Shown one piece after another: positions 1 to 10,892 of a stretch of DNA of 64,000 nucleotides. Made by a program: the position numbers and the translations under genes. The DNA lies in the NCBI GenBank assembly GCA_947646735.1, contig CANTFK010000024.1:434001-498000 (forward strand). The letters run 5' to 3'. Every line of letters begins with the position of its first letter. Position 1 is the stretch's first letter. This DNA comes from Peronospora farinosa (taxonomy: Eukaryota > Oomycota > Peronosporomycetes > Peronosporales > Peronosporaceae). The notes below the pieces were generated by a model. The model did no database searches. It was not told the DNA's origin and was given only the letters and a program-made list of their open reading frames with translations.

Positions 1-2232
1 AAGCCGGGTAAGTCGAATGTCTTGGCTGACGCGTTATCGCGCAGACCAGACTTCGAGGCAAGACACCAGGATAGTGTGTCTCGTGCGAAAGCACAAGTTG
101 AGTCGTCAACATTGGCAGCCATGAGGTCCTACCATGTGACGAGCTCAATAGCCTCCGATATCAAGGAGTGTTACAGTCAGGACGAAAATTGTCGCCTGCT
201 GTCGGATCATTTTGGTGGACGAAAGGTTACCCTTCCGTCGCACCTCAAAGCGAAGCTTAATCGCTTCAGTTACAGGTATGGCCTGTTATAGCATCAGCTG
301 TCACCCTGTGATCCCTTGAGAATCTATGTCCCTCATGACACAGATCGCAAGCTGATGATACTTCAGAAGTGCCATGATGCGCCATCTAGTGAGCATCTGG
401 GCCGTGAAAAGACATTCTTACGAGTGTCAGAGGAATTTTGGTGGCCCCATCTATACCAGTGGGTGGCTAACTATATTCGCTCTTGCGAAGAGTGTCAGCG
501 CATTAAGCCTGCACCTTCGAACAATGCGCCACTGAAGCCACTGCCGATTCCAACTGAATGTTGGAAGTTGGTCATTTTGGACTTCATGTTTGGCTTACCG
601 CCTGACCATAAAGGCAGGACGGGGCTCTTCGTCTTTGTAGACAGACTGAGCAAGAGTGTGCATTTGGCACCATGTAGCAGGAAAAGAGGCTGCCCTCTTG
701 TTCCTGGATCACGTGTATCGACTACACGGGATGCCCGAGTCCATAGTATCGGACCGGGATCCGCGTTTTACGTCGGGTTTTTGGCGACATGTGTTTGAGA
801 TGCTGGGTAGCAAATCCATATGTCAACAGCCGATCATCCCCAGATCGATGACCAAACAGAACGTGCCAATCGAGTCGTGGCGGATGTGTTGCGTACAGTA
901 GCGACTCCTAAAGAATGGAGCAAGCAATTGCCATTCGTGGAGTTCGCTATTAATAACCGTGTTCACGCCAGTACGGTTGAAAAAAAAACACCGTTTTACA
1001 TTAACGGACTACGTCATCCTCGAACGCCAGTCTCGTTTGTACGCAGCCCGAGTCTTAGTGGGGGAGGGCCCCTCACTTCGCTCGGTGCGAATGCCAAAGA
1101 GGGCCAAGGTTGCCCTAGTGACACTGCTAGTTTAGCAATGGTCACGAAACCTATAGGTGTCACAAAGGAGGCACGGCAAGAAATGCATGTGCTCCTTGAC
1201 GATGACACTATAGTGTTATCAATAGCGTCGACCCATGAACGACCTCTTGGAGGCGTCATCGGCGAGCTGGATGCTAAAAGCGTGAGCGAAGCTCAGCGCT
1301 TTGTGGATGAGCGATTAGCCATCAAACGTAAAGTCCGTGACGCGATGGCAAGCGCACAGGACAAGCAAAAACAATATGCAGACCAGCATGGTCGCAAAAA
1401 CAATGACCATTTTAGTGTGGGGGACAAAGTGCTATTAAGTACTGCTACCCTACCTAAACATGCAATTTATGTACTACCTGGTGGTACTACTAAGCTATTG
1501 CCTCGATTCATTGGGCCCTTTACAGTGGTTGAAGAAGTTGGAGACCTAAATTATAGGCTCACTCTCCCACCGTATATGAAGACGCACCCCGTATTTTACG
1601 TGGGTCGTCTGAAGCGGTATGTTGATCCAGAAGAGATCACATATCCACATCGGTCTAACGAGACCGATGGTGAAGTCGATTGTGAGTCGAGCGTCGCGAC
1701 CGATCAGGCGACGAGGAAGCCGAGAGGCTCCCCGTGTATGAACGAGGCGATAGAGGACTCGGTGATCGAGTAGGACTCCGCGCTTGACGCGGGTCTCTCA
1801 TCACCAGTCGCTCTAGGATGTCCAAACGGGTCTTCAGGCGGTCATACCCCTGACGGTCTCTCGCCCTCACATCACGCAGATCCGAGGTCAGTCGCGAGAC
1901 TTGACTCTCGAGATCTGTCACCTGCCTCTTCAGCGCAGCAGACTCAGCCTGCGACTGAACAGCAGCAGGGTAGGCAGCCGCGAGTAGGTGGGCGTAATCG
2001 CCACTCCTATCGGGCGCCACCTGTGTTGGTGGACACGGATGGGAACACGCGCTTCCTTGTTGGAAGGCTGTTGGCCCACCGGTTTGTGAAGCGAAAGCTC
2101 CAAATCCTTGTCCAGTGGAAGGGTTACTCAACGAGCTTTGACTCGTGGGAGCCTGTGGACGCTTTGCGCGCTGACGTGCCTGGGCTGGTGACTGCTTATG
2201 TGAAGCAGCACCAGCTGTCTTCTTTCTGCTAG
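1..2232 (+). pseudogene. Ty3/gypsy element A, 3' part of pol (RNase H end, integrase, chromodomain), frame-broken
   Basis: The window opens inside pol. The end of RNase H is shown by NVLADALSRRPD (about 17-50). The integrase zinc-binding region follows (HDAP...SEHLGREKTF...RSCEECQR, 370-500), then the catalytic core with its first Asp in LDFMFGLP (about 580), the second in VSDRDPRF (about 745) and the Glu in DDQTERANR (about 850). A GPF-type C-terminal module (LLPRFIGPFTVV, about 1495-1535) and a chromodomain (2023-2232, ILVQWKGYSTSFDSWEP) complete it. An in-frame stop at 289 and at least two frame changes (about 660-690 and 780-850) break the reading frame, so this is a dead copy. The domain order RNase H-integrase-chromodomain is that of Ty3/gypsy chromoviruses. 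The left end lies outside the window. Confidence 0.93.
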
Positions 2233-2593
2233 GTCCGGAAGGACTAGCAGAAGAAGCGTGGCGAGAATTAATTGGGGGTCGCTTACCGCCCATAATTTCA
2301 TGCGCACGCTTCATGGCGAAGCTAATTCGCTGCGACCGCTGTTTCGTTGCATCTTCATGCAAGGTAACACGGCGCCGAAGTTCAGCTTCATAGTCGTCGG
2401 CTGTTTCGTTAGAACGCAGCACGACAGGAATTGGGAAAGCACGACCAAGTGCTTTGCCCTGCTTTTTCCACAAAGTAAAGACGCTATAGAATCTATGAGC
2501 GTCTATAGTGGCACGCTGCAAAAGCGCTGCGCTAGACCCATCCGAGTTCATCCACTCAGATGGAGGTGGCATTGGTGGCAAGCCACCACTCAC
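1655..2593 (-). CDS. Antisense accessory ORF of element A, C-terminal part with coiled coil (312 aa)
   Basis: This continues the antisense ORF at 2590-3093 after an ATGA overlap. It has an N-terminal segment with FYSVFTLWKKQGKALGRAFPIP (FPIP shared with element B), a long Ala/Ser/Gln/Pro-rich linker, then a heptad-rich stretch near residues 210-275 (ALKRQVTDLESQVSRL and following) that reads as a coiled coil, and an Arg/Ser-rich tail. The C-terminal half lies directly opposite the sense-strand chromodomain and the integrase tail, so both strands are open here. Similar gene order and motifs in element B support a real protein. The product is unknown; a DNA/RNA-binding or self-assembling accessory protein is only a guess. 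Confidence 0.5.
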   Translation of the reverse strand: MSGGLPPMPPPSEWMNSDGSSAALLQRATIDAHRFYSVFTLWKKQGKALGRAFPIPVVLRSNETADDYEAELRRRVTLHEDATKQRSQRISFAMKRAHEIMGGKRPPINSRHASSASPSGPSRKKTAGAASHKQSPAQARQRAKRPQAPTSQSSLSNPSTGQGFGAFASQTGGPTAFQQGSACSHPCPPTQVAPDRSGDYAHLLAAAYPAAVQSQAESAALKRQVTDLESQVSRLTSDLRDVRARDRQGYDRLKTRLDILERLVMRDPRQARSPTRSPSPLSPRSYTGSLSASSSPDRSRRSTHNRLHHRSR

Positions 2594-3093
2594 GTAGCTG
2601 CCACCCGCGCTAGTGAGGCCGAAGGTGTACTTGGTGGAGCTTTAAGCTCACACTCACCTGAGTCTGACTCTCCATTATGGACTGTCAAGACATCAGCTTG
2701 AGAAGTTACATCTGACTGAGTCGCGACTACTCCTTTCGAAGTAGCGCGCTCAGTCTTAGTCGCTGCGCTCGTAGGCGCAGACGATGGGGGTTTGCCTTCG
2801 CTTGTAGGAAGCATAGATGCTTCCTCAAGGACGGGTGCCTCAAATGATGGGGACATATGTCCCATCAATGCACTATGCTCATCGCCACTTTGGGGTGATG
2901 GAAGTGGTGTGGTCTCATTGTAGTCTACAATGAGAGATGGATCTTCATCCACATTATCGTGAGATGGAAGATCCACCCCAGTGCCTGACGCACTTTGCGA
3001 CGGCTGCGATAAATCGCGGCGCGTGCGCTTAGTGCTGGACTGCATGGGTGCCTTCGCAGGTGACCCATCAGCCTTACCACGTTTCGGTGGCAT
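2590..3093 (-). CDS. Antisense accessory ORF of element A, N-terminal part (167 aa)
   Basis: This ORF is encoded on the strand opposite to pol, between the chromodomain and the putative 3' LTR. It starts MPPKRGKADG with a basic, Ser/Pro-rich N-terminus (TKRTRR about residue 22), followed by an acidic stretch with DEDPSLIVDY near residue 50. It ends at 2590, where its stop overlaps the start of the next ORF by four bases, so the two may be one protein split by a single indel. Element B carries a similar antisense ORF with DVDPELVVDY at the equivalent place, which argues that it is a conserved element gene and not a chance frame. I recognise no known family. It could act as an accessory or regulatory protein of the retroelement, but no function is shown. 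Confidence 0.55.
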   Translation of the reverse strand: MPPKRGKADGSPAKAPMQSSTKRTRRDLSQPSQSASGTGVDLPSHDNVDEDPSLIVDYNETTPLPSPQSGDEHSALMGHMSPSFEAPVLEEASMLPTSEGKPPSSAPTSAATKTERATSKGVVATQSDVTSQADVLTVHNGESDSGECELKAPPSTPSASLARVAAT

Positions 3094-3186
3094 GAGTACT
3101 GAGCAGACTAAAGCGGCGCGTTTATAACGGCTCGCCAGTCTCTCTGTCTCTTAGGCGATGTCTTACAAAATGTAAACATCGTTCTA

Positions 3187-3800
3187 AAAGGGGGATGGTG
3201 TAACAGGGTATCTAGTTACACGTAAACATTAAGTAATATACTTAATGTTTGGTCTAAAAGTATCCATGATTACTTTTGACCTGTCACTTGGGTGCGATAC
3301 ACAAATGTGATCCACCCTCGTGAATGTGATATCCATTGATGGATTCACATTAGAAGGGATGACGCTAGTTGAAGCTAGGAATCACGACGTCTCAGAAGGA
3401 CGTCAGTTGCGATCTTAAATCTAGATTTAAGATCATGCGACAGGATACGCTTCTAAAGAGTCGTGTATCCGATCTATATATATAGCCAATCAGTAGTTAA
3501 GTTTATATTTAGTTATAATTAATTAAATATAGCTCAGTCTTAAATTTACTTAAACAAACGCACCACGCAAGAGAAGTTTGAAAGACTTCTGCGTGACGTC
3601 GGTGCTTTAGTGTTAAGAGGTTCGTTGCACTCTCGCTTACGCGAGAGGCAACTGGTGGTACGACTCCTGAAGCAGTCGACCAACCTCCCAACCACCCTCG
3701 CACGCGAAGGTAAGACGGTCTAACCGCTTCCTCGCTTGTGCATAAGGTGTGTGCTCGTAGTACGAGGCAACTTCGTAGAAGTGCCCGTCTACATAAGTAA
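3187..3800 (+). repeat. Polypurine tract and putative 3' LTR of element A (right end not resolved)
   Basis: A purine-rich tract AAAGGGGGATGG (3187-3198) directly precedes TGTAACAGGGTA at 3199. The LTRs of element B, read in their own sense, also begin TGTAAC. A TATA box (CTATATATATAG, about 3474) followed by CCAATC suggests the U3/R region. I cannot find a matching 5' LTR (outside the window) or a clear CA end, so the right border is approximate. The stretch 3800-3978 holds nothing I recognise. Confidence 0.55.
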
Positions 3801-3978
3801 TGCAATATGGAGGTGATGGTGGATGACCTCATGACCTAGGCACTTGTAGGACCACGCCACGCAGATCTGGCGAAGGCACACGCGTTGTCGAGTTTTAGGA
3901 GCGTGGTAGCTCTGACTACGTTGGTATATCTCGTCGTGACAAAAAAAGACTTTAAACTTCGCCGACACTCAAGCCAAG

Positions 3979-4350
3979 ATGCACATTATCGGAAGCAATA
4001 TTTTGCTCCTCGTATGTTGTTTTTACATGGTCGCGGGTGTGGAGAAGTGCCAAGAAAAATCATGGCACCAAAGAACATACATGGACAGGGGGCTAGAGAA
4101 TCTCAATTTACTCTTTCGATGGAATGACATCAACAAGTCCTCGCAGGTCAGCAAAGTCTCACAAGTCCCCAGGGTCCTAGAGTCCAAGGCCCCGAAGGTC
4201 CAGGGACCGAAAGACCCAAAGCCCCCAGGCCCCACCGATGTAAAAACGGTACGCGGAACCCCTAAGATTATAGGAAGTACAGGTATTAAGTATCCAGTTC
4301 ATTCTCTAAGAGTCGACACGTGGCACCATCCAGAGCGAAGGGTTAGTTAG
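3979..4350 (+). CDS. Small putative secreted protein, Pro/Lys-rich tail (123 aa)
   Basis: The ORF begins ATG at 3979 with a short N-region and a hydrophobic core (ILLLVCCFYMVAG, residues 8-20) typical of a signal peptide, with possible cleavage near residues 20-22. The mature part has few motifs: a KCQEKSW segment, then a Ser/Val/Lys/Pro repeat-like stretch (about residues 55-85, including KVQGPKDPKPPGPTD). An AATAAA lies 29 bp after the stop (4379-4384). It sits between two retroelements in gene-poor, transposon-rich sequence, a setting where oomycete secreted effectors often occur. No RXLR or LFLAK-type motif is visible. It could equally be a chance ORF. Confidence 0.4.
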   Translation: MHIIGSNILLLVCCFYMVAGVEKCQEKSWHQRTYMDRGLENLNLLFRWNDINKSSQVSKVSQVPRVLESKAPKVQGPKDPKPPGPTDVKTVRGTPKIIGSTGIKYPVHSLRVDTWHHPERRVS

Positions 4351-4438
4351 GCAAGAAAAGGATACCAAGTATAAGATAAATAAAGACACTCGAATTTGCT
4401 TCACACGTGGCAGCTCTAAGTGGTTGGTTTTGTGGTGG

Positions 4439-4921
4439 TGTAATGGGGCACCCTCCGACTATACTGATTACAGTATAGTCTACTTCCACTGATTACAGTA
4501 TTGTCTACTTTCACTGATTACAGTGAAAGCAGGTGCCTCAAAACCTCACGTACACGTGAGAAGAGGAAGCTTATCAACTAAACAAACGCTTAGTTGAGAG
4601 GGAAAAGAAAACTGTATTTAATATAGTTAACTATCTAATAAAACTAATCTGTTATAACCTATGTTAACTATATTAAACTACAACTATGTATGTTGACAAC
4701 TTGCCCTCCACTCATTGCGCGCGTCCATCGGTCATTGGTCAGCGCGTTGGTTGATATGATGGCCCATATCAACCAATGAGAGGGCATCTCCAACTTCAAG
4801 GAGATCTAGGAACAATATTATAAGAAAAGGTAATATTGTCAAAATATTATTAGTTATAATAATATTTTTATTGACACTTCATATAAGTGTCAATATTATG
4901 TAACGGGCTCACCCCGTTACA
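4439..4921 (-). repeat. 3' LTR of element B (483 bp)
   Basis: It starts TGTAATGGGG at 4439 and ends CCCCGTTACA at 4921 on the plus strand; in element sense it runs TGTAAC...CATTACA. Compared with the other copy it has an extra 25-bp tandem duplication of the ACTGATTACAGTAT-type sequence near 4485-4512. Immediately inside it lies the element polypurine tract (4925-4935, a G-rich run on the minus strand). Confidence 0.95.
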
Positions 4922-4924
4922 TCA

Positions 4925-4935
4925 CCCCCCCCCTC
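4925..4935 (-). other. Polypurine tract of element B
   Basis: On the minus strand GAGGGGGGGGG ends three bases before the 3' LTR. This is the expected place of the plus-strand primer for reverse transcription. Confidence 0.75.
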
Positions 4936-4963
4936 AACCAACAGTCACATTAGTGACTGTTTA

Positions 4964-6734
4964 GTGACTATGGGAAAGGAGCACTTGTTGGTTTTATCTG
5001 ATTCCAACAATTTTTACGCTATGAATAAGTCAATGCGCGTCGCTGCTAAGGCAGCCAAGAGCTCGGCTGCACGCCTGCGTGCAGCCGCTACTGAGGCTTC
5101 ACAGCCTCAGCCAGCAGACATTAGTGTCTGCTGGAAGTCAACATCAGCCTGCAACGCCTGTTGCAGGTTCACGTAGCGCTTCGCCGCGTGAAGATGTTGA
5201 CCCAGAGTTAGTCGTTGACTACTCTGGTGAGTCGGATGACGCATCCGACTCAAAACCACCTGTGTCACTCCCGAGCTCTCCCCGGGGTGATGCCTCGTCG
5301 TCCAATGTTACGAAGAGGGATCGTGGTACATTGAGTGAATCAATGTACCGTGAAATGTTCGGGTCGTCTGATGAATCAGACGACTCGCCAAACGAGTCGA
5401 AGGATAGTGACTCGGGTGGGGACCGTAAGGGTAATGTCAGTGCTTCTACTGACATCAATGCACGTGGTGTTGGTACTTCTGCTGACACTAATGCTCGTGG
5501 TGTCGGTACTTCTGTTGACACCACACAGGAGGCTTAAGATCGCAACGTATTGCGTCTTGCTCCTGATCGCAAGCCATGGATGCTATCTAAGCGCTGTGAT
5601 CGTTGGTCTGGAAAGACCAACGAACGGTTCCCCATACCGTTGTTTGATGCGTCAAAGCTTCACGGCCTTGACGCCAGTGCGAAGAACTTTCGCACTGAAA
5701 ACGATTATTACATCGATGTGTTCCTTGAACATCGATGGTATGGCCCACACAAGAAGCGTGAGGCTGACGCGTTCCTCCAATCTTGGAACGCGTTTATCAC
5801 CAACGTTTTAAACGTTGGGAAAGAGGCTTGGTTTCAAAGACTTTATGCTAGCCGCAATAAGTTTGAGAAACGAAGTACTTCCGGTGCATGCTATCGTTTG
5901 CACTAGTTATCTAGAGAGGCAGGCCTGTTATGCCTCTCTTGGGGCGACCCATGCCCGGGGTGCCTGAGCACCTCGTCAAGAGCGCCTAAGGAGGCGTACC
6001 TCCTTACTGAGCCCTGGTGGAGGGCTCGCATCTCTTCTGAAATGCGTGAAGGGATTGCTACTTTGCAATCCCTTTACGAGCGCGCTGGGAGCTCGTTTTT
6101 CGATGGTCCTTCACCATCGGGTGTACCTTGTCGTACTGTTCGACAACGCCGGGAACGTCGGCCATCAGTTGGGCCCGAGGTTCCCAGCTATCCGCCGAAG
6201 GCGGATAGCCACACCACCGGACGAGATAATTCGTCCGACGTCCCTTCACCTCGCGGTGCTTTAGTAAGCGTTACACGAGGAAGCGCTTCCCACCATGGGA
6301 CGCCACCAGCGGATGCGGTGGTGGAGGAAAAACCCTGTTCGATTCTTTCATCGGACTTGGCTTCTGAGTTAGACGGGTTTGCCTGTGTAACTCGTGAGCT
6401 CCGTTGTGATGTTGATCACGAACGGGATAAGCGTCGCCGCTTAGAGGACATTGTGCGACAGCTTGGGTTTGACCTTGAGAAGTCTCGGTCAAACAATGCT
6501 GTCGCACTATTGGAGAATGAACGCCGACTTCATTCTCTGAGTAACGAGCTGGCGACAGCTCGTCAGGAGATCGTCCAATATCATGGGAAGATCTCATCTC
6601 TACACGACCAGATATCGAATCTGGTTCGTGACAACAAGAATTTGAAGGGGATTCTTGAGAGTAATGGCTATCTTCGTCGTTCGAAAAAGCCGCGTACTGA
6701 ACGTACTGACGAAGACGTCTCACGTAAAACGTAG
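4964..6734 (+). pseudogene. Antisense accessory ORF of element B, frame-broken, with acidic motif, FPIP motif and coiled coil
   Basis: On the strand opposite to gag-pol, four consecutive ORFs (4964-5176, 5079-5537, 5550-5906, 6042-6734) read as one decayed gene. The likely start is ATG 5021 (MNKSMRVAAKAAKSS), although 4964 is also open. Features in order: a basic Ala-rich N-terminus, an acidic segment with DVDPELVVDY, Asp/Ser-rich stretches, NERFPIPLFD, a Trp-rich segment (HRWYGPHKKREADAF), and a long coiled coil (about 6380-6680, with RRLEDIVRQLGFDLEKS) ending in a basic tail. The order matches the antisense ORF of element A. The 6042-6734 piece overlaps, on the opposite strand, the element's chromodomain and integrase tail. 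No known family is recognised. Confidence 0.6.
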
Positions 6735-6981
6735 GATGCGTACGCATCCTGCGTGACAACTCGATCGTGTATGCGTTGCCTAGGCGGCGCAATACACGAA
6801 ACGGGCCGATGTACTTGGGCAACAATTTATTTCTGCCCACGTTAGTCACTACATGTTTAGGTAGGTTTACTGTTGACAGTAAAACTAAATCACCTTCAAT
6901 AAATGTTTGAGCATTTTCCCTTCCATTATTGTGTGCGTTTCGCTTTTGCTTATCCACCGCTTCTGCGATGGAGTCCTGCAC
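6058..6981 (-). pseudogene. Element B integrase C-terminal domain and chromodomain
   Basis: 6981-6271 encodes the integrase tail (QTFIEGDLVLLSTVNLPKH..., LLPKYIGPFRVLRRLG, RTHPTFYVRRLRQYV), the GPY/F module of gypsy integrases. 6249-6058 encodes a chromodomain (YLVRWCGYPPSADSWEP), a histone-reading module that directs chromovirus integration. A frame change separates the two, and another separates this block from the integrase core at 7351. Confidence 0.9.
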
Positions 6982-7350
6982 GAAACGGACTACGCTTCAC
7001 GAGTCAGCAGGAAATCCTCAGCTGACTCGTTGCTTTTGGCTGCAGTGCATTCACGAATGCACTGCAGAGGTATCGGTTACTAATTCAGCGAGAACATTAC
7101 TGTTCTCACTTGTGATACCTCGAACGATGCTGATATCTTCAGCATCGTTGTCAGTAAGAGCGTCATCGCTCTTACTTTCTTCCTCTTCACCGAAGTCGAA
7201 TGGTACGACTTCGGTTACTTTCGCGCCGACCATAACGTCGTCGCGTGATGAGCAAGAGCCAGATTGGTTCTCGCTCGAGCGAGTCCCTCCCCCCCCTTTA
7301 ATTAGAGTCACCCTCTACTAAGGTGGGGACACGTGGATGGCGAAGGCCAT

Positions 7351-9764
7351 TCACGTAGAACGGTGTATGCGTCGTGGACGCATGCACTGAGTTGTTGATG
7401 GCGAATTCGACCATCGACAAGAACTCACTCCAACTCGTAAACGAGGGACGTGCCCTCGAAAAATCTCTTTGAGGACGCGATTGGCGCGTTCAGTCTGACC
7501 ATCAGTTTCTGGATGGTCAGAAGTCAACATAGTGAGCCGTGTTCCAAGTGTTTGGCATACAGAACGCCAAAACTCAGCCGTGAACCGGGGGTCCCTATCG
7601 GACACAAGTTCACGGGATAAACCGTGCAATCGAAAGATTGTATCGACAAACACTCGAGCACAGCCCTCTGCTGTGATCGACTCAGGTACAGCAACAAGAT
7701 GTACCATCTTGCTGAACCTGTCTACAAACACGAGAATACCATTATTCCCGTGAGCGTCTTTGGGAAACCCAAAGACGAAGTCCATTGATAAGGACTCCCA
7801 GAACTCTGCCGGAACAGGCAGAGGCTGCAATGGTGCACGGAGTGAAGGACTAGGCTTCACTCGTTGACACACCTCGCAAGCACGCACGTACTTGCGTACA
7901 AACTTATACTGGCGTGGCCAGTAAAAGTCGCGACTGACCGTGAGGTAAGTCTTCTCACGGCCGCGATGCCCACTTATTGGTGCATCGTGACATTCAAACA
8001 TGATCCGTAACCTGAGATCATGTTGTGGCGGTACAACGACACGAGGCGTGTCGTTGTTGACGGCTGTGTAGTACAGTAAGCCGTCCCGCTGGGTGTATCG
8101 ATCTAGAGAAGATCGATACATGGCAGGCAAGCGCTTCTTAGCTTGCGTGGATGGGTCCTTGAAGTACTCCATCAGGCGTACAAGATCATTATCTTGTGCG
8201 CATGCCATTCTAATGTCGTCGAGTAAGCTCGACGACAAGACGCTGGTACTCAGCTTATTGACAGTGGTGTTCACATCACTGTCGGATTGCACTGTCGGCT
8301 CTAGGTCAGGCCGACGTGAGAGAGCATCGGCGACGACGTTAAGTCGTCCCGGCTTATATTCCACGGAGCAGTTGTACTCCGCGAAGAATGACAACCATCT
8401 CGCCATTCGTTGCGAGAGGTGTGGACTGTTTACAGCCGTGCGTAGTGACGCATGGTCTGTATATACAATGAACGATCTATCTCCTAAGAGATAGACGCGA
8501 AACTTAGCCAGTGCATACTTCATGGCAAGGAGTTCCTTGTCATGCATCGGGTAATTGCGCTCAGCCGGTTGCAGCTGACGCGATTGATAACAGACGACAC
8601 GCTCTGCGCCGTCTGTATCATATTGCATCAGTGCGCAGCCGATTGCAAAATCTCTGGCGTAACAGACCACATGAAATGGTCTGTCTTGATCTGCAATCGC
8701 CAATACTGGCGATTGCATCAAGCTTTGCTTGATACGTTCAAAGGAACGCTGACAGTCAGCGTTCCCGTTCCACTTTACATTTTTCTTGAGTAAACAAGAA
8801 AGATGTACTGTCATTTCGGCGTAATTGCGCGAGTACTTGTGCAAGTACGCCGCTAGCCCAAGGAACTTCCTTAGTCCCTTGACATCGACTGGCACTGGCC
8901 AGTCGGTGATCGCCTTGATCTTTTCTGGATCAGGGCGTACGCCGTTCTTTACCCAAGAAGTGGTATTTCGCTAGCTGCGAATATACACTTCTTGAGGTTG
9001 GCGTACAACTTATGCTCTCGCATAAGTGTAAGAACCTTACGGACGTGGAGTCTATGGACTCCCACGTCTATTTTCCCGTCCATAGCCCGAATATGGACGA
9101 ATACATCATCGAAGTAACTCGGTGCGAGTTCGCGCACCGGTATCAATAGATGTGAAACACATCTATTGAATGTGGCTGGTGCATTACTAAGCCCTTGCAG
9201 CATCACCAACCATTCCCAGAGAATACCACTGGGAGTGCTCACTGCTGTGTACGGGATGTCCCGTTCACGCATTAGGATCTGATAGAAACCATCCATCAGA
9301 TCCATGGACGAAAAGATGGTACTCTTAGACATACCATCTATGATTACGTCCTTTCTCGGTATCGGCGTTTGCGCCGGTATCGTTGCAGCGTTCAACTTAT
9401 TGAACGCGTGCACTATCCACCACCCTCCTGTGGCCTTGCGCACACAGAAGGTCGGAGAGCTGTGAGGTGAAGTTGACTCCCTCACATGGCCCGCTGCTAG
9501 GCGATCGGCAAAGAACTTGTCGATCGCCTCGACCTGTTCCCGAGGCAGTGGCCACTGCTTCATGACACAATATTTTGTGCCAGGAACAAGGTCGACCTCG
9601 TGTCGAGTACCTTTATCCTTAGGTAACTCGCACGGAACGGATTCAGGGATGACATCCTTAAATTCGACCAAATCCTTGTACAAAGGATTTGACTTCAGCG
9701 ACACCCAGGATTGCGATGTATATCGCTCAATCCGAGTCTTCTCATCAAGGACACTCTCGTCCAT
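7351..9764 (-). pseudogene. Element B reverse transcriptase, RNase H and integrase core
   Basis: Two ORFs (9764-8949 and 8895-7351) cover the RT and downstream domains. RT shows DLVPGTKYCVMKQWPLP, MDLMDGFYQILMRE and the catalytic SYFDDVF (Y-x-D-D). The RT connection/RNase H part has DKELLAMKYAL and FIVYTDHASL and closes with NVVADALSRRPD. The integrase has its zinc-binding HDAPISGHRGREKT...RACEVCQR and its catalytic acidic triad in MDFVFGFP, VSDRDPRF and GQTERANR. The break near 8900-8949 interrupts RT shortly after the active site. Catalytic residues are otherwise intact. Confidence 0.95.
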
Positions 9765-9767
9765 TAA

Positions 9768-10843
9768 TTAGCTGCTGAGAACCCGTTCGTTCTCGGCAAA
9801 AACTGTTGCTGACCGAATGTCAGTCATGTACTCGTCCTCTGCGACAAGCACACAGATCTGCTTGACTTTGCCACTACGCAGATCACGCAAGAACCTTTTA
9901 GGTTCTAGCGTAGGCAACTGAGTTATCTCCGAAGTTAACTTCGGAGGCGCGATCAGATCAAGCGTATAAGCGCCTACATTTGATCCTTCATTAACCAAGA
10001 CGTTCAATGTCTCGGTTCCTTCCTGGGTACTTATTCCCGCAGGCTCGATGGAACTTGTTCCACCGACTTCCTCTAGCTGTGGTGGCGCAACCACAGCGAG
10101 ATCCTCTACGATCAACTCTCCAGTTTATCTAGGATTTCCGTGTTGCCGCTTCTGGGCAACCGGTTTACTCTTCGGTGAATGCTGCCCTCTAGGCGAGCAT
10201 TCATGTCCCGGTCCACTCGACTTATTCGAGAGGTGGACCTTCGGCGCTACCTGTGCTTGTGCACAGCCGCCGGCAGCTTGCTCCACAGTGTGACTGTCTG
10301 TCACGCTAAGTTCTTGTGCAGTCGCACTAACGACCGAACCCCAAGTGAGGACATCACACTCACTCGTAGTACATTCACACGCTTGTGAACGCTCCAAGAC
10401 GTTCATCAGATGGCCATCTGATGAACAAGCGGCAGGCATCTTCACGGTTCGATGCTGCCAGCTGACCCATGGTTCGTACCTTCTGAGCCATGGTAATCCT
10501 AGGATGACATCAAATTTGTCATCCAGGTCAAGTACGATAAAAACATCATCGTACTTTTGCCTTCAAGCGTGTAGTGAATTCCCACTACACGTTTCTTTAC
10601 TGTTACGGATGCGCCAGTTGCAAGGCGCACCGTCATCCTCGTTGGAGGGGTCTCGCGCTCAACATATTTGAGCCTACGATCATCTAGCGATTGGCGTCGA
10701 ACAAAGTTGTTCGAAGCCCCACAATCAAGTAGGGCGCGAAGTGACATGTTCTTTGTCACTTTGATCTTCAAGGTGATGAAGGATACCTCATCACTGGGAG
10801 CGGCAACACACAGTGACAGTGTGTTGGGAGAAACCTTCGTCAA
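9768..10843 (-). pseudogene. Element B aspartic protease and linker to reverse transcriptase
   Basis: 10843-10499 contains a retropepsin-like active site RALLDCGASNNFVR, where the usual D-T/S-G-A is D-C-G-A. 10445-10125 is a low-complexity linker, and 10115-9768 (with LRSGKVKQICVLV) is the segment typically found between protease and RT in oomycete gypsy elements. Stops and frame changes separate the pieces. Confidence 0.75.
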
Positions 10844-10892
10844 AGTCCCGCGAACTCGCTTGACGTTACTGGATCAGTAGGGCGCTCCGCCC

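Noticed and set aside
3885..4127. 80-aa ORF overlapping the small secreted-protein ORF
   Set aside because: It starts with TTG, not ATG, and its sequence lacks a coherent signal peptide or other motif.
6046..6264. Plus-strand 72-aa ORF at the start of the coiled-coil ORF of element B
   Set aside because: It is a different frame of the antisense accessory gene, overlapping the better-supported 6042-6734 frame.
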